Position numbers and translations under genes: made by a program | Shown here: positions 51,081 to 61,200 of the stretch, piece after piece | Position numbering within the stretch: position 1 is the stretch's first letter | Layout: every line of letters starts with the position of its first letter | The notes under the pieces: model-generated | What the model was told of the DNA's origin: nothing | Database searches by the model: none | What the model saw: the letters and a program-made list of their open reading frames with translations, nothing else | Assembly (NCBI GenBank): GCA_008694505.1 | Contig: VZDJ01000056.1 | Location: 8,538,786 to 8,602,785 of the forward strand | Direction: 5' to 3' | Source: Cyanoderma ruficeps | Taxonomy: Eukaryota; Chordata; Aves; Passeriformes; Timaliidae | Length of the DNA: 64,000 bases

Positions 51081-53039
51081 TATATTAAACGTAATGAACA
51101 AAAGGTGTATTTAACACAGTTTGCAAGTTTTTTTTTTTTACTTTTTTTATTTTCTCTCCTCTCACAACATGCCTCTCAACTCTCTCCACATTTAAAAGTC
51201 GGGGACAAAGCTCATAAAGGAACAAAAGACTAAAATCAGGGATGGTCTTTTTTTAAAAGAGGTACAGTTTCAAAGCCTGGAGGGAAAAAAAAAGATAGAA
51301 ATCAAAGTGCTCTTGAATACAGAGAACATTTTAAAGGAAATATTGAACTGTTTGCTTAAAAATCTTACATTATTGCCTTCTTTTTAAACTCAATTCCTTT
51401 TTGAAGGAGAACACCAGATAGGGACAAAGAGAATATTTTCATGCAAAAATCAGGCACAGGTACAGAGGCACAGCCAGACATCATTTCAAGTGGGCACAGG
51501 AATTTAATTCAAGTTATTCTCTCCTTTATTCCACATTTAACAAAGTTGAAGGATTTATCCACCTCTCTGACACTAGTGCAGACTTCACTAGGTAACATTT
51601 GTATCCAGTGGCAAGTAAATATTGGGCTGGATTTTTATGTCCACCTGAAATGGATTCTGGTTATGAACCTCAGCAGTTGGGGAAAATTAAGTTTAGCATC
51701 GCTGTGGAGCTCTGCACACAGCTTTGTTAAGCTGTTATCAGCAAGAACAAAGAAATGATCCTTGTTTACCCACCCAGGTCTAATTCAAAGACAGCAAAAG
51801 CTGGTTTTTTTCTGGGGTAAATTCACCTGGTGTTTGGAGGCAGCTCCTAAGAGCTGCAAGTATTGGGGAACTGATGCACTGGGTGCAAGTTTTGCCATGA
51901 GGGTGCTTTGGAAATCAAATCTCCAGGGAAGGAGGTGATGCAGGGGGGCTCACTGAGCCCCACTGTGTCCTCAGGGAGAAGGGGAGAAGGACTCAGGTGA
52001 TGCCTTCTGCCCCAGGGCAGGTCAAAGCCTGGGGTGTTTGGAGAGATGGATGAGGTTTTTGAGAAAATATTTACAGATGTGTTATCATTAGCCTGAGTAC
52101 CTTCTTGTCTAATCGGCATGACCTGGTTTCCTGAAAGGAGAAATGAAAAAAACATGTTTGTTTTTAAATAAATAAGAGATCCCTCACTAAATCATCTAAC
52201 ATACTGTCTATTTATATTTCATAAGGACAAATGTTTCTGACAACTCTCATAATAGGTCTGTACAAGTATGCCATGTTCTTCCCAAGGAGGCTTCTTTGAG
52301 TGACATAAATTGCCATTAATGAAAATTTTAACAATTCAGGATAAATAATTTTTAACTTTTAATGTGCAGAGATGCAACATAACATGGCAGGCCTTGCGAG
52401 AGAAGACATTTGTTTAGGAAGGAAGTTGCAGAGTATATTTATTCATAGACCAAAATAAAAGCAGCATGAACATTATTTTTTAATAGCTCTGCATGTTGGG
52501 TGGCTGTACAGAAACAGTGATATATTCCTTCAGTAAATACTGGAATATGCAGTTCTGTAGTGCCTTGAGGAAATCTCAAGTATCCAAATGTTAAAAGCAC
52601 TGATCTTGCAGAATTAAGCAGTGATGTTGACCAAGAGGTCACCTGGGACGGTAGGACTCTGTGTGAAATCCCACCACAGCTCAGCTCTTTGGTCTTTAAT
52701 GACAAAAACATTACATTGAACAACCAGCATTGAGAAAGAAAACTTAATAATATTCCTCCAGAAATCCATCCCCTGCCAGCAAAACCATCGTATTGCAACC
52801 CTAAAACACAGGTGCCAGAAATATCACCCAAGGGAGAAGGGAGAACTTCCTTGTCACTCTTATCTCTCCTTCCCTCATCAAGCTGTGTCTGGGTCCGCTA
52901 ATCCATTTGAAATTCCTATATCACTGTCATTTACCCTCCTTCCTGCCCAGTGCCATTGATGTTGGCATTGACAGGCACCTGTCACTTCCTATGAATTCTG
53001 GATCTGGTCCACTGGACTTGTGTGAGGCAGGCGAGGATC
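51081..53039. other. Non-coding, nothing recognised
   Basis: Mixed composition, with T runs at 51128-51139 and 51143-51149. The 130-codon minus-strand frame (52439-52831) is unrecognised. No named repeat was seen. Confidence 0.5.
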
Positions 53040-53310
53040 ATTAGGATTTTGCAGTGTTAGTTCCAGCTTTCCCCTTATATAATAGCAGCGCCACTTGAAA
53101 GGCACAAAATATAGTTTCAATAAATGGCTTTCAGATCAGATGAATGTTTCAGCTCCGCTCTGGAGTTTACAAGAGCTGACAGTCATCTATTTTAAGTGTA
53201 CAACGGACACTCAAACATCGGCGTTTAAATATCTAATAACTCTTACATAAGGATTTGGCACTAACGATGCCATCACGCATTCATCTGAAAAAGCAGTAAA
53301 CTAATCCCAT
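53040..53310. promoter_or_regulatory. Candidate conserved non-coding element
   Basis: Repeat-free block with an NK-homeobox-like CCACTTGAA near 53091, CpGs at about 53089, 53157, 53205, 53219, 53222, 53265 and 53276, and AT-rich words between them. CpGs placed singly over 200 bp of AT-rich DNA are a frequent feature of deeply conserved enhancers. This is inference only. Confidence 0.4.
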
Positions 53311-54383
53311 GGAAAAGAAAATGTGGATATTTCTACATAGTAGTTGTATTAGGCAGGGATTCTTACTGGTTCAATCAGAGTAGATTTATTTTTTAATGTT
53401 TGCCAGGCAGAACAAAAGTTTCCATTCAAAATAAGCACGTATTTTCTGTGGCTGAGTTGGTGGAGGGTGAAAATGCTGCCTATTGCTGTAATGTAGGACC
53501 CTTTCTGTATTACAAGAAGTTACTCTAACAACCTGTATACATCAAAATCATGCTGAATTTGTTACGTAAAAGTATGTGGTTTTGTTGTCTCTATACTCTC
53601 CTGAAAGACTTCAGCTCAGCAAAGCACTTTTATTGGTATTTACTACTCCCACTGAAGTTAATATACCTAATTGCAGACAATAAAACAACTGAGATCCTTC
53701 AAATTAAACACATCTTTAATTGCTTTGCGAAAATTGAACAGTAATGTCATTATGTTAACAAACACACTTATCTAAAGGAGGATGATGTAATCAAACATGA
53801 GAAAGAGTCGGAGCAGAAAACTGGAATTTTTATCATCAAGTGTGCAGAGCCCTTCCAGAAGCCTTAGGAAGGAGGCATGATGCAACTGAAATGTAATCCA
53901 GTGGGGGGGGAAAAATGGGGTGAAGAAACTAGACACATTGCTGAGTTAATTCCTAATTAAAATTAAAACTGACAAAACAAACCCTGCAGGCAAGCATCCA
54001 TTAGTGCCACAAGGCATAAGAACATGGAAATTTATTTTAGTGCAATAGTTTTAGCTTTGTGTGTTTCCTCTACCAATAGCTGCTGAATTATTTGTAGTCT
54101 TCAGCAAGAGGAGCAATTAGAAGAGGCAAAGGGAGAAAATGGTTGTGGCTGGTTCTAAGTAGGCAGAAGCCTTATTAATTGTAATGAAGTGGGACTAAGC
54201 TCTTGCTAAATTTCCCTGAAGGGGAGTGGCATGTGGGGAATTTTGTTTAGCGAGGAAGTTGAAGTTTTCATGCAACCATTGATTTTTTGGTAAAACACGT
54301 CACTCATATTCTCCTGCAAAGACCAGGTTATTGTTCCCAAACAGGATCAGTTATTCTGGTCTAATCCATAACTTAGATAGGCA
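53311..54383. other. Non-coding, nothing recognised
   Basis: AT-rich DNA with a run of nine G at 53903-53911. No gene or named repeat was recognised. Confidence 0.5.
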
Positions 54384-54456
54384 GAGAATCACTGAATCCT
54401 AGAATATCCTGAGCTGGAAGCGACCTGCAAGGACCACTCAAATCCAACACCAGGCA
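54384..54456 (-). repeat. CR1 LINE 3' end fragment
   Basis: On the plus strand GAGAATCACTGAATCC, then AGAATATCCTGAGCTGGAAG, GACCTGCAAGGACCACTC and AATCCAACACC follow the reverse complement of a CR1 3' end of the CCTGAG-TTGGAAGG type. Only about 73 bp is recognisable, next to an MIR remnant on its right. Confidence 0.88.
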
Positions 54457-54499
54457 TATTTCTTACACATGAGCAGGGGGATCTGAGGAGCAGACCTGC

Positions 54500-54580
54500 C
54501 CTCTTACATTTTGATCTTGAGTAACTCATTTAACTTCTCTGTACCAGTTTGTGTGTGAAATTGGAATGATACATATTTGC
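54500..54580 (+). repeat. MIR-type ancient SINE core
   Basis: TTGATCTTGAGTAACTCATT, then TAACTTCTCTGTACCAGTTT and TGAAATTGGAATGATA follow, base by base, the MIR core (TGACCTTGGGCAAGTTACTT, AACCTCTCTGTGCCTCAGTT, TGTAAAATGGGGATAATA) with the divergence expected of a very old copy. Confidence 0.72.
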
Positions 54581-55340
54581 CTGATTTTTAAAAGCATCAT
54601 AATGGAAGGAGGAAAGTAGCATGACTAATGCTGTTTATCAGTGTGGTTTCTATCTGATTCTCTTTATAATGCACACGGTAGTCCCGCTTTATCTTGTGAA
54701 TCACAGAAGCAGTAGCAAGCATCTAGATACCATGTTTTGGTATAAGGGAATCACACCCCAAATTACTGCTTTATTTTTGCAGTTTTTTTCTAAAGCTATT
54801 CATAATTTCTCTTAAGTGGCACAATGGGGCTTTCCTGGGGCTCTTGTGCCCATCTTCCATAGTGGCTGCAAACAGAGATTCCTCTGTTGTGAAGTTGGTC
54901 TATTGGAGGGATCACAGGTAACATTTAGTAACAGATTTTGATACCATGTCTGTTAGGGTGGAATGCACTATGCTTTCAGTTTAATAAAATTCTTCATTTC
55001 CTGTCTTTATGTGGCAACTGATAACAAAAGCTGGAGAAGAGCAGTGATTCCTGTGTATGGAAGGGAGCAGAGAGGACTGGGGCTGGATGGAGAAACAAAG
55101 ATCATCTGGACCAGCATTTTCTTGAGTGATTAGATCAGGTTTCTTTGGGAGACACTGTCCTTGCCTTCAATTTTAAGGTTCAAGGACACCAAGATCTCAT
55201 CTGCCCATTTATGGCTGCAGTGGAGAGCACCACAATTTTGCAAAGCTTTAGCTAACTACGCATAACGTAACTAACCTGTACTACTGTTGGTAGAGGGTGA
55301 GCAGCAGTATTTATTGGGGAAATGATTAATTGATGCCTTT
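54581..55340. other. Non-coding, nothing recognised
   Basis: AT-rich single-copy-looking DNA between the MIR remnant and a retroviral LTR. Confidence 0.5.
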
Positions 55341-55726
55341 TGTGGTTTAACACAGCAGCAACAGAACCACCACACAGCTCTCCTCCATGGGGAAGAGAAC
55401 CAGAAAAAAAAGTAAAATTTGTGGGTTGAGAAAAAAAAATAACATTTTAAAGGGCTGTTTAATAACACCATATTGTCTGGAATATCCCTTTGGCCAGTTG
55501 GAGTCAGCTGTCCTAGCTGTGTCCCCTCCCAGCTCCTTGTAGCCCTCAGCCTCCTGCCTGGCAGGGCAACATGGGAAGCTGAGAAGTCTCTGGCTCCACC
55601 AACCCTACTCAGCAACAACAAAACCATCAGTGTGTTACCAATATCACTCTCATCCTAAACCCAAAACACAGCACTGTGTCATCTCCTGGGAAGAAAATTA
55701 ACTCTACCCCAGCCAAAACCAGGAAA
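55341..55726 (-). mobile_element. Solo LTR of an avian endogenous retrovirus, internally deleted
   Basis: The plus strand begins TGTGGTTTAACACAGC and ends near AGCCAAAACCAGG, the reverse complement of a very common bird LTR whose sense strand opens with TGTCCTGGTTTCAGCTGGGA. Internal landmarks are in order: AAAAAAAGTAAAATTTGTGGG, TTTGGCCAGTTGGAGTCAGC, GTCCCCTCCCAGCTCCTTGT, GGCAGGGCAACATGGGAAGC, CAGCAACAACAAAACCATCA, AAAACACAGCACTGTGTCAT and GGGAAGAAAATTAACTCT. At about 385 bp it is shorter than I expect for this family; material seems lost around 55450. No gag, pol or env sequence lies beside it, so it is a solo LTR. The terminal CA is mutated and no clear target-site duplication was found. 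Confidence 0.88.
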
Positions 55727-56989
55727 GATCCAGAGGAAGAGCTTCCCTGAGCCAACAGCCCAAGAGCTGTTTTTGCTTTCAGCAGCTTCAGAAATAAGTG
55801 CATTGATACCCTTTGATACCCTGTGCAAAAAGGCCTCATTGTCCACCTCCTGGCCATGCTGCCTGAGGCCATTCAGGTGAGGAGTGGTTGGAAAGTGCCC
55901 ACTTAGAGCAGGGATGGGAAGACAGCCTGGCCTCTCACTGCCTCCTTGTTCAGCTCTTGTAGCTGAAATGAGATGCAAGGATGTCTCCCTGGGACACTGC
56001 CCAGATCTGCTCTTGAGAAGGTGCAATGCTTCACACTGCCCACATGGACATTCCCCCACCTCGCTCTGTGCAGAATATGGCTTTGAACACACTGGGACCT
56101 GGACAGGGAGGACTCATGCACAGGCTGCACAAATTTGGTTGCTCTGGGGCTGAAATGGGCTGGATTGGGCTCAGGCTCTAACCACCTGGAGATTTCAGCA
56201 GCTCCAGCAACCAAACCTCTCTTCTCTTTCAACTTAAGTGCACCATCAGCATCCACGTGTAGCATTTTTTTTTTTGTTCACTGGAATGACCTTAGGACAT
56301 TGCCCAGACCATGCTCCTGCCCAAGCCAAGGTCAATTCACCTTCCTTCTGCCATCCAAGCCCAAAAATGTCAAATGCTTCTTGCCTTGGTGTCACCCTCC
56401 CCAGAGCAACTGCTTTACAGCAATATTTGGGTTAAGCAAAGGATATCTCAGGGAGTTTCAGTAGCAGAGGGTCTCAGAGCTCCCCCTGTCACTGCTGTGA
56501 GTGTGAGTCAATGTCTCACTGATCTTTGTCCCCTGACTCCCTCAAGCCCTTTAACACTCACAGCTGTATGAGAGTCTTTCCGTTCTGAATTTTCCTCCCC
56601 CTACGACTCTTCTGCTTTCCTCATGACCTTCCCAGTGGCCTCAAAGAACAGATCAAGTGGGAAATAGTTTTGTAAACAAGTCAGTTCATTTCTAGGTGGG
56701 GAAGATGTCATTGTAGTGGTGATCAGAATCTTATTCCTCTGCGGTTGCTCAGATCAGCTTGTTGAGCCCTTGAGAGATTTTTCCCTCACACAGGAGAAAA
56801 GATCCCCATGGATATCACCACAGAGTGGGAGACTTGGGAAGGCAATTTGTTTGCTCTCTTTTCAAAACATTTTTTTCTCTTCCTCTTTTGCTGTCCCCTC
56901 AAATGTGACATCTTTCTTAGCATGTTCTTCAAATCATCTACTGCAACTCTAAGGAGTTCTGTGCACCTGTGAGTTCATTAAACCAAAAT
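55727..56989. other. Non-coding, GC-richer, no gene recognised
   Basis: GC-richer DNA to about 56.6 kb, with long overlapping frames on both strands (up to 137 codons, 55679-56092 minus) that share the same bases and match no family. A T-rich run lies at 56265-56276. Nothing firm. Confidence 0.5.
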
Positions 56990-57740
56990 GTTCAGGATAG
57001 CTTCCTCGGCTCACTTTAGACTAATTAAATGGTTGTTTTCATCAGTTCTTGCAATTTATTTTACTACAGATAACAGGAGAATATATCAGCCTCGGAATTG
57101 CATTAAATATTTCCCTCATAACATATTGTCAACAAAAGTCCTGCTGAATTAATGACTTGTGTGCCTGTTTGAAAGTGGGATTGTACTTGTCTAATTGTGG
57201 CATCAGTTGTCATAGTGACTATCAGGCAATCCGGCAGCAAACACCCTTCCTTGGCAGGGTTTAGGTAAAGCAGCCTTTGTGCAGTTGTCAGCCAGAGATT
57301 TATGATGGTAAAAACTATATTTGGCAGCCAAATCAATGCCTTGACCACTCTTTGTGCTCCTGCCCTTATTTTAACTTAAACACTTGATACTCTACCTGAA
57401 TATTAAGAGGCTGTATGTCTCCAGAGCTGTTTTGTTATTAATAGATCACTTTTTATAAACTGTGTGTGGGATGACTGGTTATTTGTATATATGTCCAACA
57501 AATGCAGTTGCTGGTATTTTCTGAACATGTAACTCCAAATGTCAGATCTTGCAAGCACGTGGATATTAGAGGGTGCCTTTTTATGCCTGCTATTAAAACA
57601 TGTCGAGTGATCTATAAATTACCCCATTGAGATAAACAGTGGATTAAAATAAGGCACTCCCATTCTGTCATCACTGTAATATTAATCATTGGAGTTTTGG
57701 TCTTTAATGTTAAAATGTACCTTTTAGCAGTTTATGTCAC
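56990..57740. promoter_or_regulatory. Candidate conserved non-coding region
   Basis: A long repeat-free AT-rich stretch with homeobox-like cores (GACTAATTAAATGG near 57020, TTGTCTAATTGTGG near 57187, GTTATTAATAGATC near 57434), CpGs near 57008, 57096 and 57231, and a GTTGTCATAGTGAC inverted-repeat-like word near 57208. It could comprise two elements, 56990-57350 and 57360-57740. Texture only. Confidence 0.37.
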
Positions 57741-59033
57741 TCCATATTAAATTACATGTGAACTGACAGATTTTTTAATCAAAACTTGCATTCTGAGTTT
57801 TGCTTTCTTCATAATGTCACAACAAGGTAGGAAAATAATTTTGCTGATGTCTATGATTTCTTTTTTTTTAACATTTGGTGTTTTATTTTTGCTGTAGAAT
57901 TTGTTTTTCTTGGTGGTTTTCTTAATTTTAACTCTGACTTGTTTCTTTCATTGAGCTACAAAAATGTTTTTTTTAGTCTTATTGTATCAGCTGGTGAAGG
58001 AAAGGAATTATAAATTTCATTCAAAATATTAGAACTATAGAGTGTTTGAACATAAGAAAGTATAAAAATTTCATTATGTCAGTTTGTAGATGAAAACATT
58101 TGTATGGCCAAAAAAGCCTCACAGACTGGTTCTGTATTAAACACAAATATTTTCTTGACTGGATCTATTTTTTGTCAACATTCCCAATGAAGTTGTGTTA
58201 GTGGACTTAACAGCAGAGATTTACTTTTTTAATAGCAACGGACAATAACAGGGCCATGTATGTAAATGTTTTTCTAATCCAAATATGTAGCCTTGAGACT
58301 GCTTATTTTCTTCCATAGGGGAAGTAGGCTGCAACTCATTTTGTAAAACTACAAGCCTGGTCCTTCAAGGCAAGAAATCACAACCTTTTGGGGTTGGTTT
58401 TGTGTTAGGTCTCTGAGACTTTGAAGGCCAAGTTTTCTGTTGTCTTACACGGTTCCTGCTGCCCCAGGATCCACATCAAAGGGTTCACCCATTTAAGGTG
58501 CTGTAACACTGTGTGACAATGGGTGCAATAACCATTTTACTGGTAAACAGCCTGAAATACCCAGTGCCGTCGACATTCCACATTTTCATGCAGTCAGAAA
58601 AGTAACTTATTATTGGAAGACATATCTTGTGTCTTTGTCCTCCAAAGCAATTTAAATACAAATCTATTTTAAGAGTGTTCTGACTTCCAGTGTGCCAATG
58701 TACTGGAAATATCTTTCCTTCTTTTAAGGTGATTTTATTTTGTGACCTGTAATATATGGAGTGTTTCTGTGCATTTTTCTCTGTGGATGTTGGCTCTGGA
58801 AGGATTTTTGCAATCATAAGTTTCCCATTTCTCCTTCCCTTCCCCTGTCATTATGTTGAAGGGGACATGAGTGTCCTGACAGGGACCACCATCCAGGGTT
58901 GGCCCTCGTGCTGTAGGTACACCAAGAGGGCTGATCACCTGTGACAGCCAAATGTGAGGTCAGGAGCCAGGAGGGAAAACCTGAGGGAGGAAAGAAAGAA
59001 TCTGAGCTCATGGCAGATGTTCCCAGCAAAAAG
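57741..59033. other. Non-coding, nothing recognised
   Basis: AT-rich and T-rich DNA. A 110-codon minus-strand frame at 58485-58817 is unrecognised. Confidence 0.5.
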
Positions 59034-59136
59034 ATCACAGAATCATAGAACTGTTTGTGTTGGAAGAGCCCTTAAAGATTACAGAGTTCTAACCCCCTCG
59101 CCACAGGCAAGGAACCTTCCACTGAGATGAACTTGG
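59034..59136 (-). repeat. CR1 LINE, 5'-truncated 3' end
   Basis: On the plus strand ATCACAGAATCATAGAACTG, then TTGTGTTGGAAGAGCCCTTA, AAGATTACAGAGTTCTAACC and CAAGGAACCTTCCACTGAGA reproduce the reverse complement of an avian CR1 3' end including its octamers. About 100 bp remains. Confidence 0.92.
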
Positions 59137-59694
59137 CAACAAAGAAGAAACTTCCAAGGCAAGAGAGAAATTTGTCTGTGAACCCAGATTCCTCCCTCAG
59201 AGAAGTGAGGAAGGCTTGTTCTTGAAGGAGATGGCAAAGTTACGATTACAAAACAAAGAGGGAGACAGTCAAAAATCAGTAGCAGATACAGTAGATTCAG
59301 AGATAGTGATGGTTGGGTAAATCTGTGGGCCATCCATACAGACAACAGATGGATGAATCAGGAGAGGAATATGGAAGGGAGATCCTAGAAATGGAGAGAC
59401 TGGAAAAATTGCCATCCCAGTCACAAAGAGGGATCCTGGCAAGGAAGTGTGTAGATGTTATCAGTTAAAGGTTATCTCGCGCTGCTCCTGCTGGGTGCAT
59501 GCTGAAAGCTGGTGTGGGGCTGGAAAAGGGAAACATTTGCCTCAGACATTTTTGCAACGCTTTATCAGTTTGTTAACATTTGGTCTAAGTGTTCCCGCGC
59601 GTGCCTTTTCCCCATCCCCCCACCTCAAATCCCAGGCGTCAGAGCTCCTTTCACAACATATTGATAATAACCAACACGCTTGTCCGTCTTGGAA
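59137..59694. other. Non-coding, small CpG cluster
   Basis: Purine-rich DNA to about 59440, then a short segment with CpGs at about 59478-59480 and 59594-59600 (a CCCGCGCGTG stretch). No gene was recognised. Confidence 0.45.
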
Positions 59695-59975
59695 ATAATA
59701 AAAGCTATAGACCGTAATAGATTTTTAAAGTTACATTTCGAGTTTAATGCTTATAACTGTATCACTGGGAGCAGGTACTTGGCACAAATGTCTCCATTGA
59801 AGCATAAACACCTTGGCCTATAGCCTCTGAGAGTTTATCAGTGCCATGGGAGATATTTCCTGCTATGTACATGCTCCTCTACAATGAATGAACAGCTTGC
59901 AGCTACATATTAATCTACTTGATGACCTAGATCAAGAACAAGGAAAATAATATTGATAAGTCAGTCACTTTTCCT
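59695..59975. promoter_or_regulatory. Candidate conserved non-coding element
   Basis: Repeat-free AT-rich block with isolated CpGs near 59713 and 59740 and a run of high-complexity sequence (59710-59970) lacking any frame or repeat. A weaker member of the enhancer-like set. Confidence 0.28.
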
Positions 59976-60994
59976 TTTTGGTATATCCCTGACTATTAGC
60001 ACTGGTCGGGAAGCAAACAGATGAGTTGAGACTTTGCTTCCTGACACAGGTCAATATCATTAAGAAAACTTTTAATTATTTCTGGGCCAGACTGGGCAAG
60101 TGGCTGAATGGTGAGTGGGTTGTGGAAGGTGAGCTTAGTTGTGCAGGGATGGATCTGAGAGCTGCAGTGTTACAGCACTGACTGGGTGGTTGAAATACAG
60201 TTTCTGTGAATACCCTGCTGCTGCAGTGATCTACATTGGCCAGGATCTGGACTGTCATGCCTGATTCCGTGAGAAACTTTTCCATGGAGGTTATTTTGTG
60301 CTGTGTGACATCGCCCTGTTAACCTCTGAGCATTGTGTCCTGGCTCTAAGCAGAGAGTTCAAATCAAGGCAAATAAACTCAAGTGTTATCTGCTGGAGGA
60401 TTACGCAGCCCCGCAGTCATCCAGCTGCAACCTCTACAGTCACCTTCGTATACACCCTGTATCCTTCCTGGTTATGCTCATCTTTCTCCTAGCACCTCTT
60501 TAAATTACACACCTGCAGAGGCACTGATCACTGCAGTGTAGCTATAAAGGAAAGACATTGCTGCTTTGCCCTCCTAAATACCTTGAAACACCGCTGATTA
60601 ATTTTTCACCAAAAATAGTCCACCCTGAATGGACTGAGAGGAATTTACCACTGATATTCTGTAGGCCAGTGTGTGTGGATGGAATCCTGCCTCCTTAGCT
60701 CTGACCATTGGGTATTCCAGCCCCAAATCCCTCTTTTCTGCCAGAGAAACTAATTTGCCTTTTAGTCTTTGTTCTTGCCAAGCTTAGAGAAAAACAAGGA
60801 CTTTTTCCATTTAATGTAAGTATCACAATAAGAAAAAAGTTTCAAGTGAGAAAAATATGACTGTTGCTGTTTTCAACAGAAAGTGCTCCCCAATGATCCA
60901 TATATTCAAGATATATGGGAAATTAGTACCTTAACATATATATTAGTATGTCAAAATGGCATGCCTACTTACCCATTTATCAGGTTAAAGGAGG
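59976..60994. other. Non-coding, nothing recognised
   Basis: Mixed composition. No gene or named repeat was recognised. Confidence 0.5.
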
Positions 60995-61080
60995 AGACTG
61001 GTGTGACTTTAGATAGTCATTTCATTTCTATGTGCCTACGTTCTGTCATTTAAAAACAGGAATATGGATAATAAACAATA
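60995..61080 (+). repeat. MIR-type ancient SINE core, copy 1
   Basis: GGTGTGACTTTAGATAGTCA, then TTTCATTTCTATGTGCCTAC, TTCTGTCATTTAAAAACAGG and AATATGGATAATAA align with the MIR core sequence around its CTCTGTGCCTCAGTTTCC and CTGTAAAATGGGGATAATAA words. Heavily diverged. Confidence 0.6.
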
Positions 61081-61119
61081 GCAGAATGTTATTGAGTCGT
61101 TCACATTTATAAAGCCCTT

Positions 61120-61200
61120 TGATATTGTCTATGCCTCAGTTTTCTCATTTGTAAAACAAGTGTAATAATTCACGTATTTATAGCTTTAAAGGGTGGATAA
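61120..61200 (+). repeat. MIR-type ancient SINE core, copy 2
   Basis: TTGTCTATGCCTCAGTTTTC followed by TCATTTGTAAAACAAGTGTA and ATAATT is a close match to the MIR core, in the same orientation as copy 1 and about 110 bp from it. It may be a separate insertion or a tandem duplication. Confidence 0.68.
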
